Below are positions 24,527 through 38,100 of a stretch of 64,000 nt of DNA, in pieces (the stretch's first letter is position 1; each line of letters starts with the position of its first letter). Under the pieces are notes generated by a model. It had not been told where the DNA came from. It ran no database searches and worked only from the letters and a program-made list of their open reading frames with translations. Both the position numbers and the translations under genes were made by a program. Source of the DNA: Apostichopus japonicus (lineage: Eukaryota; Echinodermata; Holothuroidea; Aspidochirotida; Stichopodidae); assembly GCF_037975245.1 (NCBI RefSeq), contig NC_092568.1:17317001-17381000 (forward strand), read 5' to 3'.

Positions 24527-27500
24527 TGTAGCAGTACAAACTGTCGCAAATATTCCATATTCAGTATAAACTGTCCCGGTCCCACAGGACAGTTTATACT
24601 GGATTTACCAGTACGTTTGGTCTCCCCGGACCTATTGTACAAGGCCAGTTGGTACAGACTGTCTCCCCAGACAGAATATGCTATGGTTACACGGAGGGGG
24701 ACATTATTCGACGGTCATATATTTTGTTGTAAATTGTGTCCCCCTGAACACAATGTCCGCCGTAGCATGTACGTTCGAGTAGCAAAAATTTAATTAGTAA
24801 TGGACTCTGGCAGTATCCGTATTATTAGCAAATTGTCGCATTTCGGCTTCCGTATATTTAGCAGTAAAGTCGTGCGACAACTAAAAACGGAAAAGCTAGC
24901 AGAAAACGTGAGACAAATTGCGGATATTCTAAGAGATGAGAGCTATCCAAGTGGGTTTACAAGAATAAAACAGAGAAGAATCTTACGGAGACAAAGTCAG
25001 TCTTTCAGACTGGCTGAAAATGGAACTCTTGCGTACCGAAATTGAAGGAAAGTGTTGCTATCTAGGGCTACTCAACTCGCCCAAATCGAAGCAGCTCACA
25101 CTGACTAGTGAACATCTATAAGGTAATGTCTGTAACTTACAGTATAGGATACACAATATGCCTTTGCTTGTTAAATGGCGAACGGCCATTCCACAGTTAA
25201 ACTATAACCAGGCCTCTAGGACCTTTTTGGTGAACAAATCATGATATTCTTTTACCACGTTTGGTTAGTTGTAAAAACTCATTCGCAAAAGTCAAGCAAT
25301 TGCTTGTGCAACATTATAATCAGTTGTATGCTTGAGCAAAGTTATTAGGGCCTATTTCTTTTCGTTTTGTTTACCCAATTGTTTACCCAAACAAATTTAC
25401 CCAAACAAATTTTTGTGACAATTATTATAAATTTCCACCTTTAATCGCCCTGCCTATCATAAAAGATAACAACAGATTACTAAAGCTTAGAGAGCTAGTC
25501 TGGTTTGCATGCATGGGACACTATAAATGCAATTATTGGACTATAGCATATAGCCGAGCCTACTTCTAGAGGAAAGTGGCACTAATACTGTACATAATAA
25601 ATTCCCGTTCATTAATATTGGTTGGTAAGAACAGATATTAAAGGCCTGATAGTACTTTTTTAGGTGTGGCATATTCTCTACATGCCAAACCTCACTGCAG
25701 AAGAAAACTTCTTAAATATCTATAGACCCCAATTGTGGCCAAGCAATGTGTACAATAATGGGAATATTCCATTTCAAACACTGATATAGAGTTGTAATTC
25801 AATTTTAAGGCACTTCAGCTAGAACTACCAATTCTGCAGCCCATATATTTGTGTGTGTTTGTTTGTGGGTTTTTTTGGGGGGGGGGCAAAAAAACATGAT
25901 CTCCTTTGATCATGAATTTTCTTATTTCTTTGAAGGTGTTCATCTTTGCATAGATAAACCAGACAACAGACTATGTCTATTGTCTAGATTCTATTGGAAA
26001 ACTATCAACGTTGATGTAACAAGTTATGCTCAACAGGATGTCAAAGCGTCATTGTCATGTAGACCTACGAACAAGTCGCCATAGCATTCCTGTAACTGGA
26101 TTATGGAAACAGGTAAATATTCAATCTGTTTTAATTGCACAAGATGTCCGCAGTATGCAGTGAAGGTTTAGTTTAGTTAATGTCATTCTTTCTGGACAAA
26201 TTAAACATTTACAAGTTTAACGGTAGTCTGTATTGGCCCTAAATTTTGGCCACTTTAGTTGCTAGAAGTTTTCAAAAAGTACTTTTCTGGGGGTAATAAC
26301 CCTTTAAATTGTGCTCAGACATTCTAAATGATGACACGAGATGATTGAATGTCCCAGTGAGGTAAATTTCCTTCAGGGATATAAACATACTTACAGAATT
26401 TTGTCCAAAGTGAAAATTTGGCATATTTAGGGCCTATACAGCAAACTTTTAAGCCACACTCTGGCCTAACTGCAGAGCAACCATCAATATAGGCATGTAA
26501 TTGTAAGTTGCAAAAAGTGGCGTATCATTTTACTGGTTTAGTGGTTGAAGCGATTGTAAATATATGGTACAGTATGGTGTAAGTTACATTTTCATATTTG
26601 CAAGGTAAAAATAATTGGCCTAAATCCACCAACACCCTGTTTCGATCAGATATCCCACTGTTTTTATCTAGATCTGTGTACAGCATGAAGCAATGGAATA
26701 GAACAACAGTCAAGGCAAAGCCTGCAACTTGTAAAAAAAAATTAAATTAGCACCTAAATGCTGTCTTCTTTCTTAACAGGTTGGTGTTGATCTTATTGGT
26801 CCTCTACCAGTGACAGCTGCCAATCGACTGTACATGATAACACTGTCTGACTTCTATTCAAAGTGGCCTGAGACTAAGGCAGTGCCTGACAAGACTGCAG
26901 CATCAACTTCTTATTTCATTACTGATGTGATGATGAGGTAAGCATGTCTTAAAAAGTGAACAATTTTCTGTAGTTAGTAACTAGTTCCAATATGAATGGC
27001 ATCATATCTGTTATTTGTACCATGCAAATAACTTGTAGTGCATGGCAGAATGCTGTGTTTGAGTATAACTCATTTCCAAATAGGTATTAAGCATACGGAA
27101 AGGTCACAAAGGTAGGTGAGAACCGAGAAAGTGTACTGTAAATCTTTGCAGGTTAAGTCCCCATTAACAAGTTTATATGTAAGTAGTTTTTGTCCTATAT
27201 TTACTTGCAGAGGTTCCACCTCTGGTTTTTAAGTAGCATATAGCCTGACAATTGTCGTCATTTAATTTACATCCCCAAAAAGTGATTTTGGCTGGACATG
27301 TTTCACTGCAGCAGACACAGTTTATTTGTTCAAACAAATGATGAGTAAATAATTAAGACCACATTCCACAGCTAGACACCACCTTTTGTGTGTTGTTTTT
27401 CAAAAAGGTGTTGGACAGTTTGATATTGTAACCACAGGGAACTTTTCTGTTTAGAAAGTGTGAACTTATTACTAATTGGCTGTTTTGACAGGAACTTCGA

Positions 27501-30500
27501 CAAGATAAGAGAGATAATGTATCAACTGAGTTTTGGTACCATTTCTCTGTTAGATCTGTTGTGGAAAATTGCTAAATGTGTTTGTGTGTGTGGTGGGGGG
27601 ATATTTCCTGAAACCTGGGAGAGGGACCCTCTTTTTTGGCAAAATAGGGCAATGTTTAGGTCTCTTGACGCAAAATGATGTATAATAGTACATTTTACCA
27701 TAATAATGGTTAGCTAGCATTATTTGGTTTTGCATTTGGGTCATAGAGAGGGTGTTTTGAACCCCCATGGATCCTGATTCAGGACAATTAATGTTTGATC
27801 GGCATTAAACAGTCATACCATGCACACATACATCAATAGAGCACCAAAAGGCATCAAACTTCTGTTGTATCCTAGCTTAAGCTAATTTGATAAATTTCTG
27901 ATATTAAATTTCATTAATATGTCACAAATGTTGTATTGGCTCATGTGGTTAAAACTTTTCAGGTTTGGTAGTGAACTGTACAATATAGCGCCAAAATTAT
28001 GACATGCAATCTCCAATTAAAAAAATGGACCCAGTATTCCCATAAACATGTAAGTGTCACAATAAAAGATCATCCAATTAACTCAATGCCTAAGCATAGT
28101 TCAGTTGTACACTATACAGTCTACACTTAACCAATATGGTGAATGTTAATTATCTTTGTAGTGGAGCTTACACATAACCTTTCAAGATGATAATTTATTT
28201 TATATATGACTTACAGTGTGGCATTCACTACTCATAATATTTCTTTCAACTTTTATTTTGCACAGATCTGGTTGTACTGATATCTCATCTCTGACCACCA
28301 ATGGAGGGAGTATGTATGAAGTTAACGGAAGACATGTCTAGACGATTTTCTTAGCAGTTAACTTGTTACCGACAATAATCTTGTCTTTCACTCTAACATA
28401 TCATGAGAGAAAACTTCGTCGGCTGCTATATGTTTAAGCAAAGAGAGGCCATTGACTTTTCACTGCCAGTCGTTCGGTGGAAATCCATATATTTGCAGTT
28501 CAAGTTGAAGGGTTGTTACGCTCGAAATTCTCTATCACCTCATTACTTCATTAAATAACAAATACGAAGGCGTGTTTCTTGGTTCTGGAAATTGTGTTCA
28601 AGATAAGTTCTCATAGTAAAACATATAACCGACCATATTCTGCTTCCTGTTGTAACTTTTGCTGTTATGGATTTCTGTAAAGTCTTAACGAAAAACCCGT
28701 TGGATACATGAGAATCAGCTATTTTATTTTGTAATTTACAATCAAGATTTAACTTTTGACGGTATCAAGTTGCACATTAAAGCATTTTATAGGTAATCCT
28801 ACTGTTTGTGGAAAGCAGTTCAAGGGGGGAATTCTAATAGGGAAACTTCTGCATGGTTTTATTGAGGTCTTTACCAAACTCTAACGAGGATGTTCTTCAT
28901 GTGGATTATGAGAGTTTCAAGTACATATTGTTTGAAGAAGAGTGACAGTAGTATATCATTCTAATCAAGCAATACCTCCCTGCTTGAAGGATGCTCTAGA
29001 AAGCATGGATTATCTTTAGTTGCATCAGAGCTACAAAGGGAGAGTCATCATTCCAGTTAAATTTCCCCATGCAGGGGGTAGGAAGTGAGGGTGGGCACAC
29101 AACATCAGAGGGACATTTTCTCATTCCACAACCACCACTCGTTATGCTATAAACCGATACACACCGGCCATATCACTTAAATATGATGTATGATGTGTTA
29201 GTATGTTATCAATACTATTTATTGAGATTGTTTATTGTTAACCTTGCTATAAAAAGATATGGGATGCCATTTTAAAAATAGTATGTACAGACAGTGCCCC
29301 CCCCCCGGCTCCTGGCCCCCTGATCCCATGTATAATCATTTTTTCACTCTTTGCCCAGTCTGATATAGATTCAGAATATTGTGTTTGTGCATGACTATCA
29401 TCCAATTTCATGTTTTGATTTTTACTATATTAACTTTCTTTAAACAAACTTTTCTCTACAAGAATGACATATTTAAAGTGTGAGAAACATGATGAGACAA
29501 CAAATCTAGCATATTGCATCCTGCTCTGTCCTATTTGCTTTATTCTTTCCCTTGTTTGGCTTTGTTTTGTTTCCTGTATGTTTTGCAGCTCTTTTGAAGA
29601 GAATATTGTCTAATACATCTTTTCTAATTTGAACAACTTTTGTCCAATAAGAACCTTCATAATAAGAAACAACGAACCATTATCACTGGAATTGCCTGGA
29701 ATGCCATTTGTCTATACAAATGAAGATTTGCTTCGCGCATGGCCATCACAACGGGCTTAGGGGGCAGGGGTGGGGGAATGGCCTTCCACCCTGTTGAGAG
29801 GGAGAAAACCTTGACTCGACGATTGAGTGACAAAAATAAGGAACGGTTAAAAAGTAAACAATAAAGTAGTAATGAAAGTCAATAAATAGGTGTCAAGCCC
29901 ATATGGAGGGTTGGGGCAGTGTTGACATTTTCAAGGTCAGAGAAGTATCTTCCAGCTAATTCACGGTTTTTATTAGCAAACAAAAATATTTTGGAACTCA
30001 TCACAGATAGGTCACAGACTTAAGACCCCTCCCCAGGACACAAATTCGATAACTTACCATCCCAACTCCCCCCCTCCCTTATCCTTGCACTCAAAATTAT
30101 GTGTATGGGCCTGAGCTTTGTATACAGCGTTGTCGATTTCATTTAGGATGTAACTTGAAAACACTCTCAGTAACTTCCCGTCCTATAATGAGCTTTACGC
30201 ACGGATGAAATTTCATATTGGCTAGGCAACTCTCGTAGACCCATGAAGTACAGTTACCATACTTGCCAAAACTTACCCACTGTGTGTTAGGGAAATACGG
30301 AAAAAATGAAGTTTGGACTCCTAAAGTTCGTAATATTTTACCTCTGCAATTATCATATTTTGTTGTAGCTGTTGCATTCCCTATCCCGTACCCGCCCTCC
30401 GTTGGGAGGGGGGGAGTTAGGTTTATACTATCTCTCCCTCTGTAAAGATGACTATGAACGCAATGTAGTTGCCGAATACAAAATGCAACATATACGGAGG

Positions 30501-30907
30501 ATTAAATAGCAGCAATCACAACAAAAACATGATTAACATCTTCTACAGATGGAAGACTTGTTTCTTTTTCTTCTTTTTTTTCCCGTTCTATTTTTTGTTT
30601 TGCAGCAACGCACAACGTCTCATTTATTTCCTGTAACATTTAACTCTGACGTATGCATCTGCTCTAATTATTGATATAATGAACTCAATTGCCTTTTGAA
30701 TATCGAAATGCTTAAATTTTATGCGGGACAAAATATGCTATGAAGTATTTGCGGACATTCTGTACCAGGACATTTCGTCCGGTGGGACTATATTTGCTGT
30801 GAGGGTGGGACACAATTTTCAGCAGATAATGTCCGACCGGACTAAATATGCTGGTACAAAGTGTCCGCGGAGACACTTTGTACAGGGGGACACTCTGTAC
30901 TGTCACA
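24527..30907 (+). mobile_element. Ginger-type DNA transposon, copy 2 (decayed)
   Basis: 6,381 bp, collinear with copy 1 along its whole length, with the same TGT start, the same terminal repeat (ending TGTACTGTCACA) and CCGG on both sides. Integrase-derived segments lie near 24800-25045, 25935-26115, 26780-26937 and 28266-28330. In the 158 bp integrase-core segment it differs from copy 1 at five positions (about 3%), so the two copies shared an ancestor fairly recently. Its coding parts are broken as in copy 1, so amplification from an already defective source, or duplication after decay, is likely. Confidence 0.85.
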
Positions 30908-30911
30908 CCGG
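30908..30911. other. CCGG target-site duplication, right of Ginger copy 2
   Basis: CCGG follows the terminal ACA of copy 2 and precedes unrelated sequence (AGTAGTTCATTATG). Deleting both copies and two CCGGs gives a plausible empty site. Confidence 0.8.
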
Positions 30912-31404
30912 AGTAGTTCATTATGAAAGTTTTCACAACATTTTCACCGCATACATTTTGTATTAATGGTGTCATGAATTAATTTGTGCCAAGGCATCTC
31001 TAAAGAAAGTATGTTAAATTAGTAGTTACTTTACTTTAATATAAAGTGCACTTAATAACAAAGTATTCTGAGTCTTAATTTACTTTAAAATACACTCATC
31101 AGATACGGAAAAACATTTTACATATCCTGCGTAAATTTCTAATGATTTCATTAAATAGGAAATTGCTGTATGAAATAGCGCCCTCACTTAGAGGAAAAGT
31201 TTTAAAATATAAATTCGTAGATCAATAAACGACAAAGACGATTGGGGCAATTTTTACATCCACAGCTCTAGTTTTCAGGCAACTTCAAAGTTAAAGTGAA
31301 CGGTTCCAATTATCCAATTTCGGTTAAACGCTGATAACTCCACAACGGTTGGTGATAGTAATTTGTTAACCCGTTTCGAATAACTTATCTTTCAAACAAC
31401 ATAG
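30912..31404. other. Spacer between Ginger pair and right satellite array
   Basis: AT-rich, no gene. Near 31170-31180 AGCGCCCTCAC matches the core word of the satellite monomer (GCGCCCTC), which may be chance or a decayed copy. Confidence 0.6.
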
Positions 31405-34400
31405 TTAAGTCTCACAGCAATTATGGGGGCTGTCATTGTTAATGTTTTTGTTCTTTATTGTAGTATTTTTGCAATTAGCCGATGAGGGCGCTGCCGGAAT
31501 CCGCCTGCTGCTGATAGTAGACCCCCTTCGATTGTCATGAAATGTCATGAAAACGAGAGAAAAATGTTCTTTAAATGCATTGAGAATGGTCATTTGATGG
31601 CACAAAAATTATCACGGGGTTAAATTGAGCAATTAATGGGGGTTGTCATTTTGGCTGTTTTCGCTGTTTAGTGTATAAATTTTGCAACTAGCCGATGAGG
31701 TCGCTGCCGGAATCCGCCTGCTGCTGATAGTAGACCCCCTTCAATTGTCATGAAAAGTCATGAAAACGAAAGAACAATGTCCTTTACGTTCATTTATGAT
31801 GGTCATTTGATGGCACAAAAATTATCACGGGGTTAAATTGAGCAATTAATGGGGGTTGTCATTTTGGCTTTTTTCGCTCTTTAGTGTAGTATTTTTGCAA
31901 GTAGCCGATGAGGGCGCTGCCGGAATCCGCCTGCTGCTGCTGAGAGTAGACCCCCTTCGATTGTCATGAAAAGTCATGAACATGAAAGAATAATGTCCCC
32001 TACATTCATTTATGATGGTCATTTGATGGCACAAAACTTATCACGGGGTTAAACTGAGCGATTAATGGGGGTTGTCATTTTTGCTGTTTTCGCTCTTTAG
32101 TGTATTATTTTGCATTGAGCCGATGAGGGCGCTGCCGGAATCCGCCTGCTGCTGATAGTAGACCCCCTTCGATTGTTATGAAAAGTCATGAAAACGAGAG
32201 AATAATGTCCCTTAAATGCATTGAGAATGGTCATTTGATGGCACAAAAATTATCACGGGGTTAAATTGAGCAATTAATGGGGGTTGTCATTTTGGCTGTT
32301 TTCGCTGTTTAGTGTATAAATTTTGCAACTAGCCGATGAGGGCGCTGCCGGAATCCGCCTGCTGCTGATAGTAGACCCCCTTCGATATACATGAAAAGTC
32401 ATGAAAACGAAAGAATAGTGTTCCCTACATCCATTTATGATGGTCATTTGCTGGCACAAAAATTATCACGGGGTTAAATTGAGCAATTAATGGGGGTTGT
32501 CATTTTTGCTGTTTTCGCTCTTTAGTGTATTATTTTGCATTGAGCCGATGAGGGCGCTGCCGGAATCCGCCTGCTGCTGATAGTAGACCCCCTTCGATTG
32601 TTATGAAAAGTCATGAAAACGAGAGAATAATGTCCCTTAAATGCATTGAGAATGGTCATTTGATGGCACAAAAATTATCACGGGGTTAAATTGAGCAATT
32701 AATGGGGGTTGTCATTTTGGCTGTTTTTGCTCTTTAGTGTAGTATTTTTGCAAGTAGCCGATGAGGGCGCTGCCGGAATCCGCCTGCTGCTGAGAGTAGA
32801 CCCCCTTCGATTGTCATGAAAAGTCATGAACATGAAAGAATAATGTCCCCTACATTCATTTATGATGGTCATTTGATGGCACAAAAATTATCACGGGGTT
32901 AAATTGAGCAATTAATGGGGGTTGTCATTTTGGCTTTTTTCGCTCTTTAGTGTAGTAATTTTGCAACTAGCCGATGAGGGCGCTGCCGGAATCCGCCTGC
33001 TGCTGATAGTAGACCCCCTTCGATTGTTATGAAAAGTCATGAAAACGAGAGAATAATGTCCCTTAAATGCATTGAGAATGGTCATTTGATGGCACAAAAA
33101 TTATCACGGGGTTAAATTGAGCAATTAATGGGGTTGTCATTTTTGCTGTTTTCGCTCTTTAGTGTATTATTTTGCATTGAGCCGATGAGGGCGCTGCCGG
33201 AATCCGCCTGCTGCTGATAGTAGACCCCCTTCGATTGTTATGAAAAGTCATGAAAACGAGAGAATAATGTCCCTTAAATGCATTGAGAATGGTCATTTGA
33301 TGGCACAAAAATTATCACGGGGTTAAATTGAGCAATTAATTGGGGTTGTCATTTTGGCTGTTTTTGCTCTTTAGTGTAGTATTTTTGCAAGTAGCCGATG
33401 AGGGCGCTGCCGGAATCCGCCTGCTGCTGATAGTAGACCCCCTTCGATTGTCATGAAAAGTCAAGAAAACGAAAGAATAATGTCCTTTACGTTCATTTAT
33501 GATGGTCATTTGATGGCACAAAAATTATCACGGGGTTAAATTGAGCAATTAATGGGGGTTGTCATTTTGGCTGTTTTCGCTGTTTAGTGTAGTATTTTTG
33601 CAAGTAGCCGATGAGGGCGCTGCCGGAATCCGCCTGCTGCTGATAGTAGACCCCCTTCGATTGTTATGAAAAGTCATGAAAACGAGAGAACAATGTCCCT
33701 TAAATGTATTGAGAATGGTCATTTGATGGCACAAAAATTATCACGGGGTTAAATTGAGCAATTAATGGGGGTTGTCATTTTGGCTTTTTTCGCTCTTTAG
33801 TGTAGTAATTTTGCAACTAGCCGATGAGGGCGCTGCCGGAATCCGCCTGCTGCTGCTGAGAGTAGACCCCCTTCGATTGTCATGAAAAGTCATGAACATG
33901 AAAGAATAATGTCCCCTACATTCATTTATGATGGTCATTTGATGGCACAAAAATTATCACGGGGTTAAATTGAGCAATTAATGGGGGTTGTCATTTTGGC
34001 TGTTTTTGCTCTTTAGTGTAGTATTTTTGCATTGAGCCGATGAGGGCGCTGCCGGAATCCGCCTGCTGCTGCTGAGAGTAGACCCCCTTCGATTGTCATG
34101 AAAAGTCATGAACATGAAAGAATAATGTCCCCTACATTCATTTATGATGGTCATTTGATGGCACAAAAATTATCACGGGGTTAAATTGAGCAATTAATGG
34201 GGTTGTCATTTTTGCTGTTTTTGCTCTTTAGTGTAGTATTTGTTAATTGATGATGAGGGCGCTGCCGGAATCCTCCTGATGCTGATAGTAGACCCACTTC
34301 GATATACATGAAGAGTCATGGACACGAAAGAATAATATCCCTTACAGTCATTTAAGATTGTTATTTGATGGCACAAAAATTATGAAATTGAGCAATTTTT

Positions 34401-34655
34401 AGTTGTTGTTGTCATTTTTGCTATTGTTAAATATAGTCCTACTTTTGTATTGAGCGGATCGGAACTTTTGCCTGCCGCTGGTAGTAGACCCACTTCGATT
34501 GTCATGAAATGTCAACAAAACTAAAGAAAAATGTGCCTTGCATACATATATGATGGTCATTTAATTAGACAAAATTGTGATATTGTTTAATTTACTTAGC
34601 AATTATTGTAAGTCCACAGTTTTTGCTCTTCTGCTTGATTCGTGTAGTATTAAGG
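31405..34655 (-). repeat. 213 bp satellite array, right arm, inverted (about 15 monomers)
   Basis: The same satellite as the left array, on the opposite strand (here the core reads GCCGGAATCCGCCTGCTGCT). Interior copies are well conserved. The outer copies from about 34230 decay step by step, the last recognisable one ending near 34655. Monomer types alternate irregularly and no clean four-monomer period is visible, unlike the left array. Some copies have an extra CTG in the CTGCTG run. Both versions of one polymorphic word (CGGCTCAATGC and CGGCTACTTGC, read in monomer orientation) occur in both arrays. Confidence 0.96.
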
Positions 34656-35116
34656 TTTGTATTGAATCATTCGTGAAAAAAGTCCCCTCCCCACCCCTTC
34701 TCCACCTTGTCAATCATGTGTACGCCAGTATTGAGAATTGTAATTTGAATTGTTTGGACAATCAACGCACTTGCATAAATAGAAAACACGTTAACGTGGA
34801 CTCTTCCAAGTGTTACTGTGTGCTATCCTATATTACCCACTTTGCCTTCATCATTCACATGGTTTGTCACGTTACTGCCAGGTGACCACATTATACCTAC
34901 TTTAGAGTATAATTTGCTGTTTGCTAGCTCTGTCGGCCAGGTTCAGTCCGGTACATTCACACACATGTCTAATTTTGTCCTTGTGGCACGTGATGTAAAT
35001 AAAGAAGTTCACGGTTTACTTTTCAATGACCCGGAAGGATTCTTCTTAGTGCTTTTGTACTGTGGAGGGAAATTCATATTACAAGCGAACTGTCAAGCAG
35101 ACAACTGAAATTAGTA
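34656..35116 (+). promoter_or_regulatory. GINS1 upstream region
   Basis: The 460 bp between the last satellite remnant and the GINS1 start codon must hold the 5' untranslated region and probably the core promoter. I see no convincing TATA box or named factor site. The open frame across this region gives a peptide I do not recognise. Confidence 0.4.
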
Positions 35117-38100
35117 ATGTATGGAGATAAAGCTTTAGAACTGATTATGGAGTTGAAGAGGGCTGCCGAAGGATCTTTGCCTGCCTACAACGTAAGGACT
35201 GACTTTTTTAGTTATATAGGCATCATATCAAGTATTATAATGTTACTGGTTGTCATAACTCGACAATAGTCCTAGCCTATACATACATTGCTGTCATTAC
35301 TATACCCGTACGATACACTTTGCCAATGTCGTATTTTCTCAATCTATACAAGCAATACTCCCGGTCTAGTTTCACGAATTTGGATATAATTAATGGTTTG
35401 CTTCTGTGGCTTAGGCGTAATCTAGGATTGAAAATTTCCTCACCTTTTTACTCTGTAGTAAAATTGTACAAGCAGGCAGGTAGATATGCTTCACTACCGA
35501 AAAAAATAAAACACTGCAAACTGCTGTATGATTTTGGATCAAGTTGTATTTTGTGATTTACAAAGCAAATGTTGCTGTGAGCAGACATCAGAACTAGTAT
35601 AAGTCAAAAGAATGTTGAGAAAAGACAGTTCTGCTGTACAAGACAATTAAAATTAAAAGAATCGTTCAATAAAGCAAACTAATTTTGCTGTATATGAGAA
35701 ATTATAAGTGAAAGAAAGTTTGAGTGGTTGCCTGCCTTATTTATAAATGATGAAATGTCCTAGTTATCCCATTTCCCCAAACAGAACACTTTTTCACATC
35801 AAAGCTCTGTTTATGCTTCCAATTTGATGTTTTGAAAATGTAAAAATGGCTTCTTGACACTCTTAAACCTTGAAACTCATTCAATTTACCTTAAGTGAAT
35901 ATTTGTACTTGGTATGTAGATGCAAACACAGCAATGTTGGTGCAAAATGTTCTGACTATTTTCTGCACTGGCGTGCTACAACGACACCGACAATCAAGCA
36001 AGCTTTAAATTGTAGCTTATCTAGATACCTGATTAATATGTTCTTAACCATTTTTGTTTTGGTTTTCATTTTTGGATCAGGAAGATGGTGTCCGACAAGT
36101 TTTGGAAGAAATGTCAGTTTTGTATGATCAGAATCAAGCAGATGTGTAAGTTCAGTAAAATGACAATTTAATTGACCTGTATAATTATTGAAAAGGGGTA
36201 TTAGAAGAAGGGTGAATGAATTTGTGTGTGGGTCGGTGGGATGTGGATGGGTGATGCTTCTGATCTCTTAAGCAAATGCCTCAAGACAGATTTCTGTTTG
36301 TGAGATGATAGGATATAGATTCATGTTAAAAGACTATCCGTAAGTACACGGAAATGGGAGCACTTAGAGGTTTTCCTGTATTCTTTTCTGTTTCAGTGTA
36401 AACTTTTACAATTGATGGTAATTGTGTTTAGAAGTCAATGAAGAAGTCAATGTAGATCTAAAAGTCATGCAGAAATCATGTAGAAGTCAATGTGGAAGAC
36501 AATGATTTAATATTGAAACATTCCTCAACTTAATTTTGTTGGAATTTGCATCTTACAACCTGTCCACTATAGCCCCCCACCCCCCCCCCCCACAAAAAAA
36601 AAAACCAAAATAATATTAACCAAACATGTAAAATTAGTTCATACTGTAGGAGAAAACAAAGAAATGAAAATTGTTCATATTTTTTATAACACTTATTATC
36701 CTTGTTTTCTCTGATATGGATTCCTCTTTAAACTGTTAATTTATCTATGTTATGATTAATACACCAGCAATACAAAGTTTTGAATAGGGTTAATACTTCA
36801 GTCAAACTGACCAGTAAGTTCTGTAATTTAAAACTTGGTCTGTATAAATTTCATGTAGGGCTTCTCTCCTTTTTTTTTTATTTATAGATTACAAGAGCCG
36901 TCCATGACTGGCGGAGAGTCATTAATATCAGCCGTACAGTTCAGACATACCTGCCTAGAGCGAAACCAGAGGTGTCTCTTGGCCTACCTGTGAGTCATTT
37001 TCTATACTAGATTATATTTAACACGGACGGCTGAAACGGGAAGTGGATTATGATTTGAAAATCACAGGCAATCTTCAAACTTTGACCTACAAAGTTTTCT
37101 GTCTGATCAATATTTTGCATTTGTGTGTATGTCACTTTGTTCGAAAGAACTTCAGATCTGAATTACGTACAGTATGATAAGCTGTTGATGGACAATTGAA
37201 ATATATTTGTAAATTTATAGTCACCACACACAATGTTTCTTATAAACATATGGCCCTGCGTCTGTACTTTATACATCTCATAAACAAAACCTATATTTCA
37301 TGTCTGTCACAATTTTGTAAAGAAAAAATAAACCTCATATTAATAACGGAAATGGAGGAGACCAGCAGAATTTAATATGCCTGAATAAATAAATAAGAAA
37401 ACAAGATTGTCTGTGTTTAACATGGTTGCTCACTGCTCCGATACTTAAGAATTATTTATACTTTGTAATTCATGCAAAGAAGCAGTCAAACAAACCTCTA
37501 AAACAATTTCCTGCAAATTGCCCTTGGTCTAGTGAAGTCTCAAATAGCCCCAAAATAACAAACCTCCTAGGATCAAAACTTCAGGCCCCTTAATACTTTT
37601 CATACATGTACAGGTTGCATCATCTGAGAAATAGTTTGACATTGAAATGGATGTAACTTCTATATTAATTTAAATATTTATAAATTTCACCGGTTCATAC
37701 TGTTTTTACTAAACTTTTTTTTATATCTCATATAAAGTCACAACAGAATGGAGATTATCAAAACAATGAGGTGGGAGTTTGGGAGTGTGCTACCTCCAGA
37801 TATCAAAAACAACATGTCAGAGCAAGAAGTAAGTTCTAATAATTTCCACCTAATTTAGCAATTGGAAACAAATGCAAAAGTTTGACATTAACCTTCCAAT
37901 TTTTCAGTGTTGGACAAAAGCAAGTGGTTGTTCCTGGCCTAATCAGGGTTTTCATGTTTCAATTTCACTATCCAACTGGTCTGTTCTACTCCCTGGAATG
38001 CGATCATCTTTTTAAATATTATTTTTGAGTTTTAGAGATTGTGCCAAACTTATGAAAAGCCTTTCAATATACATTCTAAAATACTTTCAATAGCACAAAC

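Larger units (their letters stand above)
690..34655. other. Possible composite giant element bounded by inverted satellite arrays
   Basis: Seen: the same 213 bp satellite lies in opposite orientations at the two ends of a 34 kb interval whose interior holds one intact transposase-like gene and two Ginger insertions. Without the Ginger pair (about 12.7 kb) the interval would be about 21 kb. Inference: the arrays could be long (sub)terminal arms of a very large DNA transposon that encodes the PHD-DDE-USP-Ulp1 protein. Against this, I found no short terminal inverted repeat or target duplication at the outer edges, the arms differ in length (about 39 against 15 monomers), and satellites can be inverted by ordinary rearrangement. 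Confidence 0.3.

Noticed and set aside
18235-30907. The 6.3 kb repeat pair as the two LTRs of a retroelement
   Set aside because: Each unit carries its own inverted termini, internal integrase segments and CCGG flanks, which fits two DNA transposons rather than two LTRs.
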